A stretch of DNA of 64,000 nucleotides from Solanum dulcamara (lineage: Eukaryota; Streptophyta; Magnoliopsida; Solanales; Solanaceae). The notes beneath the pieces were generated by a model. That model had not been told where the DNA came from. It did no database searches and was given only the letters and a program-made list of their open reading frames with translations. The stretch lies in assembly GCF_947179165.1 (NCBI RefSeq), contig NC_077244.1:18295949-18359948 (forward strand). The letters run 5' to 3'. This document shows, piece after piece, positions 46,516-60,139 of the stretch (position 1 is its first letter; the number at the start of each line of letters is the position of its first letter). Both the position numbers and the translations under genes were made by a program.

Positions 46516-48509
46516 GCGGTGGTGATGGTGAACTCAGAAGTGAAGAGTGATGAGTGAAGAGTGAAGATTAGGGTTGGGGCGTTGGGCAGTATAGAGATAA
46601 TATTGAATGCTGAAATGGATAAGTTAATTGGGCTAATGGGCTGTTAGGGACTTAGGGTATGTTACATAGTTGGGCTGGGACTTAGGGTAGGTTAGATATA
46701 GTTAAATTATACAAATGGGCCCAACAGAAATAATTATAGGAGGCCCAATTGCCAATAGAAATAAATTCGGTATTCGGTAAATACCGAATACCGAACGGGA
46801 AAATTATAAAATACCGAAACCGAAACCGAAATACCGAAATTTAACATTTAGGTACCGAATACCGGACCGAAATACCGAATACCGAATACCGAAATACCGA
46901 AATAATCGATTCGGTTCGGTAATTCGGTTTTCGGTATTTTATGCCCACCCCTAGTCAGCATAGTTAGCTCTGAAACGCCAAGTTTGGTCTAGAATGACCT
47001 TTGATTTGGTTCCCAAGGTGCTCGAAATGGGTTTTAGGCCATTTGTGCATTTTGGTATACTTTCTTTGGAAAGTGTTGACTTAGGTTAACATTCCAACAA
47101 AACGAACTCTGTTGGAAAATTCATCAATTTTATTGAGTTCAAAATGCCATTTTTGGTTGGGTAGCCTATTCCGTTTGTTTTTGTAGGGTCCCGAATGAAT
47201 TTCGGACCCCCATCGGAGAAGATCTCAATTCTCCAAAGTTCAGCACCAACTAAACTGCTGGTGCAAGAACTTTTGCTCTTTGTTTTCACAATCTAGGGGT
47301 CCATGATCGCGAAGGTTTGAGACCCTAGGCATCTCGATCGCGATGGGTAACTGGATCAGACCTCGCGATCGCGAGGTTTAGCTGGCGATCGCGGTGAACA
47401 AATTCACTAGCTTTAGTGAATTAAAAGGCCCATTTTTAGCATCTAAGTCCCATTTTGTGACTTAGTAATTTTGGGATTTTGAGAGCTTTTCTTGGCCATT
47501 TTCGATCATTCTTGCTCCAATGTGTTGGGAATTCTTGCGGGGATGTTCCGAGAATCCTTCCTATCCTATAAACCTTATAAATTTTGCTTAAATTCATTAT
47601 TTTCTTGCATTATTAGCTATTCTAGGGCTTTGAAATTGGTGGGGTTGTTTTGAGATCTTCCAGTGCTCAGAATGTGCCCATTTTTGGGGTACAAGTTCCT
47701 TGAACTATTGGGACCTTGTGACGGAGTTAGTTTTTAATTTTGTGTGTGGGTCTTAATGTCGAATTTTGATCCAATTTTAGTTTTCTTTTTAATTATAGTA
47801 ATGTGGGTATCCTTGGCTTTGTTTTGATGTGTTCTTCGATAATTTGATGGAGTGGTATCGTTTGGAGGCAGACTAAAAAGGAAAGGCTCAACTTTAGCAG
47901 TTTGGGTGCGATTTCAGTTTGAGGTAGGTTATGGCTTACCCTTGTTAGACTTTACTCGATTAGAATTGGTATATTTTGAGTAGTAATGCATGATTAGGTC
48001 AGTGATTTAATTATTGTTATCCCATTGAACAATATGGAGTCAATGATTATTGTTTGTGACTAGTTGGGGTTTTAGTCGTTGGATCCTTAGTCTATGTGAT
48101 ATCTTGACTTGTTTTACATCGCTTAGAATCCTTAGAACTCATTTCTAGTTGATTTGGACTTAGGATGTTATGATTTGACTTTCTTGGTTTCGGTTGCAAC
48201 TTGTTGTGAATTTTAGCTTATGCTTGTGTATTATTTTCTTTTGATATTGAAATGTTGGGCCTAAGGCTATGTTTTCGATACATCGGAGTCTCAGGTTAGT
48301 AATTTGGTATTTTTAACGGGATTTTTATTCGGATTGAGTAATATATGATTTGACATACTACTTTTATTGATTTGCCTTGCCGGTGTCAAAAACCTTTTTT
48401 TTTTTAAAAAGAACAAAATGATGAAATTAGACTTTTGGGTGATTAATAAGGGTAAGGATCTCATTAAGAAAATACTGGTGATATTTTATTTATGACATTT
48501 CATATTTAG

Positions 48510-48780
<271 letters not shown>

Positions 48781-50089
48781 GCTTTTGAGGAAATATTGAT
48801 CTATATCTACTATTTTATATGCTTTTCTCCGGTATTTTGTGAGTTGAGATTATTAATATGATTACCTACTTGGTTGGGATTCACTTATTTACCGTATGAT
48901 TCTTCTCGTACCCATTTTCCCATAACTGTAGTTTTATGCTTCTCTCTTCTTATTAGTGGTTTCATCGTGCTGCTTATAATATATTTATTCTTTCTGAGCT
49001 CGGTCGGTCTATTATGCTTACTGAGTACCCTATGTTTTGGTACTCATACTGCACTTCTGCAACTTTTGATGCAGCTCCCAGTTCGAGTCACCCCAGTGCG
49101 TGCCTGATCATCCTTAGTGGTGCCAAATTCGGATTGTGGTAAGCTCCCGACGTTCAAAGGCTTGCTACTTTTTCTCTTTCGTACTGACTTACACTTATAC
49201 TTTTGGATAGTCAGATTTGTATTGTATATTTATACATTGTCAGTTTTTGTACTTAGTATCTCCTGTATAGGTTACACCAGATCCGAGGTTGGTCTGTGTC
49301 AGTTCATCATTTTTTATCACCATCGAGCCTTTTGTATATTTTGTATCTTATTTACATATTTATATCATGTCCTAACTTTTGTTTTGCTATATTCTTCTTG
49401 TTTCCGCCTTCTTATGTTATTAATTATTTATTTAAAATGAGATTTGACTTTCATATTAGTTGGATTTGGCTTGCCTACCCGGGGGGTTATAGTAGGCGTC
49501 ATCATGGCCCGAATTTGGGTCGTGACAACACTCAACTACACTCTTATAAATCAAAGTAGGCGGTCACTAGCAATATATAACCCAACGTATAAGGTTGGGA
49601 TCGAATCTCACAAGGAATAATGTCTAGGCGATTTTTAATTTGGAACAAAGGTAAAAGTATTTTTGGGGGGTTTTCGATAACAAGATAAAGATATGAGATA
49701 GAGGGTAGTAAGAACAACACCTTTTTCAAGCAAGAATACCAAGCAGATTTGGGAATAAAAAGTCAATTTACATCTATACGATCCATTGCAAATTAGTTCC
49801 ATACAATCTAAATTAGTCATGGGTCAAATCAAATATCCTCGGAATCTAGATTATCCACCTATATCCTTCGATCATCGGCAACTATTTCTCAACTAGCTCT
49901 TTCGAACCTCATTAAGTATCAACTAAGACAATCAAATTATGGCCACCGCAAGGGTTTTATCATTTCATGATCAAACCCGTTAAGTGAGGAATTAATCCTC
50001 AAATTAGCACATAATCAATCTTTTCCAAACTTAATTTACTTTTTCAAGCTAAATGAAGGTAAATGGGCAAGTCTAAGGAGTGATCAATC

Positions 50090-51472
50090 TGTCATGACCC
50101 GCATTAGGTTCTAGTCGTGACACGGTGATTAGGATTCCCAAAGAAACCTCCACCAAGCCTCTTAGAATATCATAAGCATACATAAGGTAAATAAAGCAAA
50201 TAAAACTAAATCAAAATACGGAATCATAATCTCAATAAAGGCATAAGTCTCAATAATGACAAAAGGATGACAAAATACACTCCATGAATATTTAACATGT
50301 CTCTACTCACTCGATGGGGGCATAAGATAAGTCCCTAGCTCACCCATGATAACATAAGAGTAATGAAAAATTCAAATGACAACATGAAGTAAAAAATGTC
50401 TCATCCTCGGAACGTGAGGACTTACCACCAAAAACTACTATAGCAGGCTCTAGCCATGAATGGTATGAACGTGATCGCCGGCCCCTACGTTATGATGCAA
50501 CGTAGAAAAAAGTATGTGTTAATACATTGAAAGTACTAAGTATGTGAGATATGCATGAACAATGAAATAAGGCATAAAAAATATGAACATAGGATGCATG
50601 AGCCATGTGATGAAAGCATGAATAAGACTTCAAAGCATTTGAAATCACGTCAAAATCATGTGGTCAATGCATCATGAACTTCATAGTAAAACTTATATCA
50701 TTTTACATACACTAAGGGAAAATAAATAAAACTGTAAAACAATTTACATATAAAAATAGTAAATCAAAGTAATATCATATTTTTTGGGGGGATTGGGTAT
50801 AAAACTATATAAGACTTACATGATTTTAACAGAGAGAGGATTTCCTTTCGGGAACCCCGAAGGACTTTGGAAATAAACTAAAAAACTTTACACAAACACA
50901 CTTATTATTATTTCAAATTTTAGTACAAGCCAGGGATTATTTTTTGAAGGGTCGGATTTTTGAACATGAAGGAAAGGGGAAGATGTTGGGGATTTTCACC
51001 TTAAGGCTTCTCTCTCTTCTCTCTAAACTTCTACTCTTCCTAATGCACACCACTCTTTATTATATAGACTCAAGGATAAGTGAATGAAAGGTTTAAGACA
51101 TGCTAAATGGCCCCATTATTGATGGCCGACAAACTGATAAGATTTTCTTTAATAATGCACGTCGAGTGCTCATTAGGCCCCATCGTCACATGCATTATTA
51201 ACTTTAATCTTTATTGACAGACGCGTTCTTATCAACAGTTTTTCTCCTTGGAGGATAGTGATAAAGTGACAGCACTCTTTAAAACACATTAGTAGGCATA
51301 CCCACATGACACTCTTGGAAAGTGGAAAATAGAAAATACATCTAAAAATAGTAGAAACTATAAATATATTTAAACACAAAGTTTAACTTTAAAAAAATAC
51401 CTACAAATCTATATTCTAAACAAAATATCTCAGATTCTATTCCGAAGAATACACCCTGGAAAAAGACTTAGA

Positions 51473-51548
<76 letters not shown>

Positions 51549-53763
51549 CTTGTGAGAGATAGGATATTTAACCTTATAAGAGATCGTGGATATGTGAGAG
51601 ATATTAGTAGTCATAGCAAGAAATACCTTAAACATTGTGAGAGAGACTTTTTACCTTTGTGAGAGCAACCGTTAACTGACATAAACTATGTGAGCTATAA
51701 TATGGAGTCCCGATGTTACCCCTACACCAGAAAAGGGGGAAGACTACTTTCCAAGGTTGACTTCGTCATGCCTAAGTGGATCCACTAAGCTACATGTAGG
51801 ATCGAGCCTCTACTACGGGTGACCCTTAAAGGAATCAAGCCTCTACTTTGGGTGGTCTTTTATCCTATGGTACCATGTAGTTATGGGACAATGGGATCTT
51901 ACTAGGGTCTCTTTCCTCAACTATGGGAGAAAGTGCCTATCCCAAGGTCCACTCGATGCTAGGTAAGCTCTTAATGAAGTAGATAAATCATAAGTCAACA
52001 TCATGTGTGAGAGGTCATATCTACTACCCTTCACTATTTATAAAAATATTGTCATAGAATAGCTCCTTCTCATGTGATTCGTGTAATGTAGGTGTACGCC
52101 TTCCATCATTATGAATCCTTTTGATAAACATCTTTAGAGTCTTAAGTCCCCTTCTTCATCAAGGATCTTAAGTCACCCTTTCATTGACTTGATTAAAATA
52201 TCCTTGAATCATCATTCATAAATTTTCGTGAGTCATTCATAAATCTTGAAAATCATTCTTGAAGCTATCATTGAAATCACTTGACATTCACGATTAAGAC
52301 TTATGCTTGAAAATAAGTTGAAAACATGAATACATGATCAATTGACTTGGAAATCATGAAATTAACTTGAAAACATGCATGATCATATACTTTATATCAA
52401 CTCATACATAATTCATGAAGATAACATCAATTGGAAGTATAATTGAAAATACTCATAATCCATATCATGAATCCTAGAGATCAATGTAGTAAAATTCATA
52501 GAAAACTCTTCAATTTCATGTAATAATCATTAATTTATATTGAAATAGGATCATAATCATAATTGAAAATTATAATTCATGCAATTGGAATGGGGATCAT
52601 AAACCCATAAAAATACATATTTTAATTGATTGAAAAAGTAGGAAATTTGTTGGGCTCCATAAGTGAAAGTACCCTAGGATCAAAAACCCACATACCTTGG
52701 GTGGATTCCTTGATTGAAGCTTGAAAATTGATGGAAGAATTGGAAACCCTAGTTGATCCTTCAATGGAGTCTTGTAGGAAAAGAAGAGATTCTTGAGAGA
52801 ATTTTCTAGAGAGAGGATTTCTAGATACTTGAATGTTTAGATTGATGATTATGAGCGGAAACTAGTTAGTGGAATGATATATTCCTTCAAACCACCAAAA
52901 AATGACTTAGAATAGGGTTAAAAGGCTTTGGGAAGGACCAAAAAACCCTGGGATGTAGAAAGTTGTTGAAAAAACACTGCATCCATCTATCATACAAGGC
53001 TATAAAGCCCGTACTGACCTTCACAGTCCGTAGTGCCGGTCGTGAACATGCGACTGCTTGACAGAGCTTTACTAATATGGGCATAACTTTTTACTCCTAA
53101 ATATAAATGATGCAAACTCGGTGGAGTTGGAAAGAGGACTCAAAGATCTTTAATTTGATTGGTAAAGGCCACCTAATTATTTATCTTCTAGGAGATATGA
53201 TTATTTAAAATTGACCCATGTAAAATTTTACATCGAAACTCAATCGGTAAGGAAGCTTTTAACTTAAATTTGTGCTAAAGTATTCTTGTGACCTTAAAAT
53301 ATCTCAAAATCTATTCCCACACTAAATAATTGACCTTAAAACCCCTAAGATAAAAATAAACGGGCCCCCAGATGAACCATCTTCACAATTCATTGAAAGA
53401 TCCACAAGCCGTGGGGTGGTCCGTGAAAATTGCTTGGTCAAGCTTGGACAAAGACTCTTGATGGAAGGGGACCACAGGCCATGATGGACTAGAGGGGCCA
53501 TAGTGGCCCTCGATAGCTGACCCACTTCATGGTTTTGAGGGTTGGCTTCCACAGACCACTTGACAGTCTATGACCATGACTACGGGTCATGAACCCGGTA
53601 GTGGTACTCTCTTGATTGCACTTTCGTTCCCTGGTTCTACTATAACTTCCTTCTACGGGCTATGGTGATGAATACGGCCCATAATAGGCTTTTTGAACCA
53701 ATTGGTGAAATTTTCTTTGAGATTTCATCCTTACATTTCGTTTCCAACTTTTGGGGTCTTACA
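50090..53763 (-). mobile_element. Solo LTR, minus strand (3.67 kb), Gypsy Tekay-like
   Basis: Plus-strand text TGTCATGACCCGCATTAGG at the left and CTTTTGGGGTCTTACA at the right are the two reversed LTR ends. Flanks CAATC (50085-50089) and AAATC (53764-53768) match at 4 of 5 bases. The surrounding Athila/Tat LTR resumes on both sides. It includes a long (AT)n run and the usual GGTCCGTGG/CCATGG-rich start region (53380-53700). No interior. Confidence 0.75.
51477..51547. repeat. (AT)n microsatellite, about 35 units
   Basis: Uninterrupted AT dinucleotides over 71 bp inside the minus-strand solo LTR. Self-complementary, likely length-variable, and a place where assembly may be wrong. Confidence 0.95.
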
Positions 53764-54508
53764 AAATCTTTTAGAAAGCAATTAAAGCATGAAATTGATT
53801 ATATAATCAAACACCCATATCATATATAAGAATACATTCAACTAATTACAAAAGCACAAGATGAAAATCAACAACCCAACAATTATTTTTCACTAACACA
53901 ATAATTCAAATCAATAATTAACAACTACACCTAGAAATATTCATTACAAAGCATAGAGTTGAAGAAAGGGTTAAAATCATCACAGTTAATCTCTCAATCT
54001 TCACTCTAATGGTGTTTGTTATGGAAGATTGCTCTCAAAGCTATGTCCAAGATCAGAATTATCCAAGACTAATTTCCAAAATAGTTGAGCAAGAGCATAT
54101 TATCGAAGTTGGGATCAAATTGTGAATTTATAAAATTGTCCTAAACGGTAGATTTACTCTTTGCATTCATGAGAGTTTGACTGTGGTCGCGAGGTTAAAG
54201 TTGACCAAACTTTTGTGATTTGACCTCTTCCCACATGATCGCAATACTTTGTTATTCTGTTGATCGCGATCGAAACTCATGACCACGCGATCGCGACATA
54301 TAATTTGCTGCCAAATCTAATTTTCAGTTTTGGCCTTCATATTGCCTCGTTTTCACTTGGTTTCTCCTTTTATATCCCCTGTCAACTTTATATCTCATTA
54401 TCCTGTAGGACCTGAATAAAACCATATCAAATGCACCAATTTTCAAATAAATAAAATAACAACATAAGCTTAAATATAAAATAAGTTGTTAATAACACCC
54501 ACTTATCA

Positions 54509-57500
54509 ATTGCCAGACATAGAGAAGTTTCTCCCTCACTATTCGCTACTTTGATAATAGAGACCCATCAATCATTAATGAGAAAGGAGTGGACTTCCAA
54601 AATATTCAGTTAGAGACTTCAGTCGCCTGGCCCTATGTTTTTTTTTGAACTGGAAGGCTTCTTATATTTTTGTTTCTTGGATGGAGCACTAGGACCAGGG
54701 AGATCTGCGAAAGCCCTGACTTACTTTTTGGAATCAGTTTGAAAGAAAAAAACTGACTAGTAAAGCTTTGATAGTAGCCGTGTCTTTGCCACATCGTGAG
54801 GATGACTTTTCACTAAGAGATCTATAAAAAAATGAAGAAGCTCATAAAAAATTACTGGAGTAAGGATGAAATTACAGGATTAGACTAGAACGTACCATAG
54901 TTTTTTCACCCCCTCTATGTATGGGCTAGAGTAATAGGCTTTCAGGTTCAAACATGTGGTAGAGAAAGTTCAAAAATGCATTGAACACAATCAAGTTCAA
55001 AAATGCATTAAACACAGTCAGAAAGGTAAAAAATAGGGTTGGAGCCCAGTCCTTGACTACAAAAAAGAGGGAATAAAGAAGAACATCAGGGAAAATAATA
55101 AGTTAATAGCAGGAAACAGAACTTGAGTAAGAAAGGATGAAGATCACGAAAGAAAAAGTGATAGACACCATTGCAATACAATGACAAAAGAAGGGATGAG
55201 CCGTGAGAACTTAAAAAGAAAACAAATAGATCACCACCATATATTTGAATGCCAACATAGCCCACATATTAATAGGCATGTTAGTGAAGTAACCTGACAC
55301 AAGTGGTCGAGATGTTTAATGTTAAAAAAACTCATGGTTGAGTCATACACATCAAAGCTTTGTTTGAAACATTGTACCATAAGGAGTAATTATGCTTCTA
55401 GTTCTCAAGGGAACTTAGCTTGAAACTTAAGCAGTATGAATGTAAAAATCTTGACAATTATTTAGGTTGACATTAAAAAAAAAGATGTTAGTACGAATAA
55501 GAAACTGGTGGAGGTTGTTCATATTTTGAACTGCGATAAACCCCAGAGTTTGGATCTCCCCTCATATAATGAATGAAGTCTATGGATCTGACTGACACCA
55601 ACATTGGTCTATAGAAAGTGATGTCTTCAAGACTGAACTCTCTATTTTATCCAAGGCGCAAAGAAAAAAGATAACGATATAGTGACTAATAAACCTTGAA
55701 ATTTGTGTTAATGTTAGTTAGGATCTATAGTAGCCTTTTTGTAAGCTTATAGTTTTTGTCCTATAAATAAACTCTTGCATGAGAGTAGAATACATATGAT
55801 CTTTCTCACTTAGGACCCAAACAACATGCTAAGAACAAATGCAAAATCCAAAGAGCGACATGGCAGATGAAGAACAAGTTGTCTTAACCTAATTAATTGT
55901 CTTTAACCTTATTTTATAAATTTTAACTTAGGTTACACTCATACGATTTTTTCGACAAGCAGTTATCACAAGAAAAGGAATTAAAATACTCTACTAAGAT
56001 TCACTTGAGTACCCAATCCTTTTTAAAAGGGCCGCAAAAAAAGAGTAAATAGTAATTTTCTATCCTAAATAATATAAGCATGTGTACTATACGATCAAAT
56101 AATCTCCAATATGAAATTCCGTACTAAATAATTATACATTCAAACAACACCTTAACACATTAGTACATTTGGTTGTAATTTTGTGTGGTGTCATTACTGA
56201 AAAATTGAGGTGCATGGTGTTGTTCAATCAGGGGTATATATAGGGGGTTTCGCGGGTTTACGTGAACTCATGCTACCCTCCTTAGTTTATATATAGTAGT
56301 GTTATTTTCAAAAAAATATACTTAACTATAAATGTATGAACCCACGTTCAAAGTATCATATAATGCGATGATGATTAGGTGTATCTCTGTAAGTGAACTT
56401 AGAAATTTAAATCTAATATCTATCTTGTTAATTTTCTTTCAAAGATTAGGTAAAACCTCTCTAAGTGGTCATAGATAGCACTTTTGGCGTTTCAATAATT
56501 TTTCTTTTGTTTTTTACTTTACTCTTTCAAAATTTATAAATCATCACATTGAAAACTCTTAATTTCCTTTAGTACTGTAAAATTTTTATACAATTAAATA
56601 AAATCTGTATATTAAAATTAATATTTGAATAGATAATAATTAATTTTGAACTTATAATTTTAAAAGTTTACCCGACTTAGTGATAAAAATTTAAAAATCA
56701 AACGGATCAAATTTATTTATATCTTAAATTCATCTTTTCGTAATAGTGCATTCGTATTCTCGAAATCCTGAATAGGTCTCTGATTAAAATCTCTTATTAG
56801 AATATAAGAAGAGCATTTCAAGGCCTTAAACACTCATTGGTCACTTTGAAGCAAAAATAAGATTCTGATTCACTGGGGGAAAGAGGAGCATGCTTCCTCA
56901 TTTCCACTAATTCAGTTTTACCTTTTTCTTCCTTTGAAGTTTATGTAAACAAACAAAACCACTTCTGAATAAGAAACTCACACTCCCTACGTTTAAAGCT
57001 TACTTCAGGAATTGCATAGATTTTCTCATAACATGGCAGTAGCCTATCATTCTCATCTGCGAAAGTTACTAGACAAGTTTTATTGAGGTCTTAAGTTGGA
57101 GGAATAATTCATAAACAAATAGCTTGAGCACTCGAACTACCATGTTGGTGTTCCCTTTTAAAATAAATATTCTCCACCTATGTCCCAACCACAACATAAC
57201 ATTAAACAAGAAATCAACAATTAGAAATGTCATTATCTTTTCTTTGTATTATATGTAGTATTAAAACTTGCTTTTTTCCAATTAATCACTCCAACAAAGG
57301 ATAACTTATCATCACTATACTGTAATTAATGTTTAAAACAATTTTATGTTTGTCAATTCAGATTAGTTGGATAATATTAAAAAAAAAATTAGGGTGAGAT
57401 CATATAAGTAAGAAACACAAGACAAGCAGGACGTCCTAACGCTGCATCTTGCTGGACTGATTTGTGCTTCTGGGCCATAAACCCATCCATCATTCGCATC

Positions 57501-57546
57501 CCAACAAAAATCTTTCCATGGACTCGTTCAAACTAGTTATACTACT
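54509..57546. other. Unassigned region, possible element relics
   Basis: 3 kb without a supported gene. A minus-strand reading near 54600-54720 is Lys/Ser/Pro-rich (PSAPSKKQKYKKPSSSKK) and may be a gag or post-pol tail of the adjoining Athila/Tat LTR, but it has stops. 55700-55800 contains CCTATAAATAAACTC, a good TATA box in an LTR-like or promoter-like setting without a gene behind it. 56228-56470 has GAACCCACGTTCAAAG-type text resembling a common Solanaceae TIR repeat, but with no ends. Confidence 0.35.
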
Positions 57547-58592
57547 TAGGACTGGGCATAAAATACCGAAAACCGAATTACCGAACCGAACCGGCTATTT
57601 CGGTATTTCGGTATTCGGTAATTCGGTATTTCGGTTCGGTATTCGGTATCGAAATTGATATTTTGGTATTTCGGTTTCGGTATTCGGGATTTCCCGAATA
57701 CCGAACTTTTTAATTATTTTTTTTTTTTTACAAAAAAACTAGAAAAAGAATTACCAAAAAAAATAAGAGTATAGTAAGAGGAAACTATCTCATTTTTTCA
57801 TTTCCCTTACCATTTTCATTTCAACTTTCCCACGTTTACCGTATATTATATGCACACTTACACGTACATTATGGATAACTGCTAAAATTTAATTCATGTA
57901 CATGTAAAAATTATAAATTCTAATTTCAAATTTATGCAATTGATTAAGAATTCTAATTTCACTTTGCAAGATTCCCACGTTAGTTATCTACATAAATTGT
58001 TTGGTAGTTACATTGAAAACGAAAGATTCCAACTCTTTCATATCTTTGCAGGAACTAATTAATAATTAGTGCAGTGATGTAGAGTTTTTGAATAATTCAA
58101 AGAAAAACATATGTATAAAAATTATGTATGATATATTAGAGATTTTTGTTTTCACTCTTTTTCATTATTTTTATTACATGGTAATATTTTTTTTATTCTG
58201 TATCGATTCATAAATTATTTTCTCTTTGTTTACGATGTATCATTTCTCCTCCGTAGAATGTGGCTTACGAGCAATTTCGATTTCGATATTCGGCAAGTTA
58301 AAATGCATATATTACTTAATTATGGTGTAGTAATAAAAATGTAAGTTAAGATATGTATTCTTTAGGTTTATGTAAATATTAAATGTGGATAATTTTTTAT
58401 TGTATATTAACTATTAAAAAAATATGGTATTACCGAATACCGTACCGAATCGAAGTTTGATTTACCAATTACCGAATTACCGAACCGAAGTTTGAAAGTT
58501 CGGTATTTGGTATATACTTTGAATTACCGATTACCGAATTATCGAACCCGAACTTTGAAAATACCGAACCGAATACCGAACGCCCACCCCTA
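57547..58592 (-). mobile_element. Non-autonomous hAT element, copy 2 (1046 bp), inverted relative to copy 1
   Basis: Exact 8-bp target duplication ATACTACT at 57539-57546 and 58593-58600. Termini are TAGGACTGGGC (left, two changes from the family TIR) and GCCCACCCCTA (right, perfect). The right end, reversed, matches the left end of copy 1 over about 165 bp; the left matches the reversed right end of copy 1. The core (about 57715-58430) is AT-rich with no similarity to the copy 1 core and no coding capacity. Confidence 0.92.
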
Positions 58593-60139
58593 ATACTACT
58601 TCTATATCTGAATATTTGTGCTTTTATTAATGTTCAAAATAAGTTAATTGTTCAATGTCCAAAAAGAGTTATTGAAAATTTCTTTAATTTTAACTCTCCA
58701 TTTATATTTTCTAAGTGATATGTTCAATAGAGTTAATTTATGATTTTGCTTTTAATTATTTCAATTTTCAAAAATAATTTTAAAATAACTAAAAGGAAAA
58801 GTGAAAAGTAGCGTTTAATTTTTTTTCTCTTATTGAGTGTACATTGCCTCACAAATTAGTTAATATGGACTAGAGGAAGTAATTATCATATTGTTCTTCT
58901 TGAATATTTTTTTTAAAAAAATAAATTGGATTAGAATAACATAATATTTTTAAAATTAAACTTTGTATATTCAAAAGTTATACTTGTTATGTCGAAAAAA
59001 GACGGTTTAAAATTAATTTCAATTTTTTTTCAGAGAAAAAATTAATTTTAATAAAAGAATAGTCGCCACTTAATTTTTTAAAGAAATTAAGAAAACTTAA
59101 TTTAAAAGACCCTAACAGATTTAAGTCTTAAAAATTCAGAGAAAAAGGTACGGGGTTCATATTACTATTTTAAGAAGATTTTAGCACTTAAAATAGTCTC
59201 TAACATGCGGTTGTCCAACGATTTGAAAATTAGTTGACTAACTTTGGGAGAATGTGTTTTAAACAATAATCGAAGCATTAAACAATTTGAAAGAAATATA
59301 AATTTTGAAATATTTTTAGATAATTTATAAGAATAATAGACTTGCTAAAAAAATAATTAAATAAAAGAGGGACAATTAAATGAATTATTTAAATTAAACA
59401 AACGATCATAAAAATGGTTTCTCTTTAAGGGATTTAATTAGGTTAAACTAAACAATTAATGTTAGAATTAATACAGGATAAATAAATATTATTAACTAAA
59501 AAAAGATTAAAGACAATAGAAATTAGTGATACCTAGAAGAAAATAATTTAGTTTTTAACATTTAAACTACCTCAAATATATATCAATGAAAATATTTTAG
59601 AATAGAGGGGATAAAAATATTTATATATATTCATATTCTTTGGATCAGCGCCAGCTTATTAATCGGAAGACAAAAATATAATATTTTATCGTTTTCTGCT
59701 CGGGTCGACTTCCATCATTTCCGAAGGGCTTATCTACCCCTACCCCTTCTAAGTTTATTTATTATTATAATCCTAAAGCGATCTAAAAGAAATAATAAAA
59801 ACTAATGTCCTAAAAGGTGTCTAACGTCCCAACTTAATATCCAAGAGGCATTGGACGTACTATTAGGGTAGATTTTAGACTAAAAAAAAATATAGTCATC
59901 CTAATTAGACACATCGCCAAACAAAACATATGGGACGAGCAGTTAGCACATAAAATCTCAAGTAATCCTCTAGATTAATTAATTAGCATATTTGAAAACA
60001 CAGATAATAGTGAAAGTTATAATAATTATATGTGTATGCATACAATCAAATATACGAGATTTAATGCAAGAATTCAAACATGATAAAGTAAAGATATTCT
60101 TGATAATTTTTAATAATTAACTAATATCATTTATAAAAT
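58593..60139. other. AT-rich region with a probable old repeat
   Basis: 58980-59900 contains AGTCGCCACTTAATTTTTTA, GGTACGGGGTTCATATTACT and AACATGCGGTTGTCCAACG, text I associate with a dispersed Solanaceae repeat, but I can define neither ends nor class. 58864-58881 reads like a Stowaway terminus (reverse TACTTCCTCTAGTCC) without a partner. No gene. Confidence 0.35.

Larger units (their letters stand above)
44404..46953 (+). mobile_element. Non-autonomous hAT element, copy 1 (2550 bp)
   Basis: Exact 8-bp target duplication GTCAGCAT at 44396-44403 and 46954-46961, with 11-bp inverted termini TAGGGGTGGGC. Both ends carry about 165-185 bp of densely repeated TTCGGTA/ACCGAA words, the subterminal repeats that hAT transposases typically bind. 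The left end equals the reverse complement of the right end of copy 2 (58592 inward) over about 165 bp. The core (44590-46765) holds a CAG/CAA-rich stretch, AT-rich DNA and a GC-rich 23-bp minisatellite. No transposase motif is visible, so it relies on an autonomous relative. Confidence 0.92.
49523..54508 (-). mobile_element. Athila/Tat-type LTR, minus strand, split by a nested LTR
   Basis: Read on the minus strand it begins TGATAAGTGGGTGTTATTAA (54508) and ends GTTGAGTGTTGTCA (49523). The conserved GATTCGATCCCAACCTTATA block near its 3' end and ACCGCCTACTTTG are as in Athila/Tat LTRs. Without the nested LTR it is about 1.3 kb. The LTR end at 49523-49527 (TGACA) is shared with the end of the neighbouring LTR. 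No target duplication is visible, so I cannot tell solo LTR from element remnant. Confidence 0.55.

Noticed and set aside
55700..55810. Promoter-like CCTATAAATAAACTC, possibly a Copia LTR
   Set aside because: I could not find LTR ends, a partner LTR, a primer site or Copia pol motifs nearby. A TATA box alone is not enough.
56228..56470. Possible Solanaceae TIR repeat (GAACCCACGTTCAAAG text)
   Set aside because: Only a loose resemblance. The right terminus and target duplication are not visible.
58864..58881. Stowaway-like terminus
   Set aside because: One end only. The expected inverted partner and TA duplication were not found within 600 bp.
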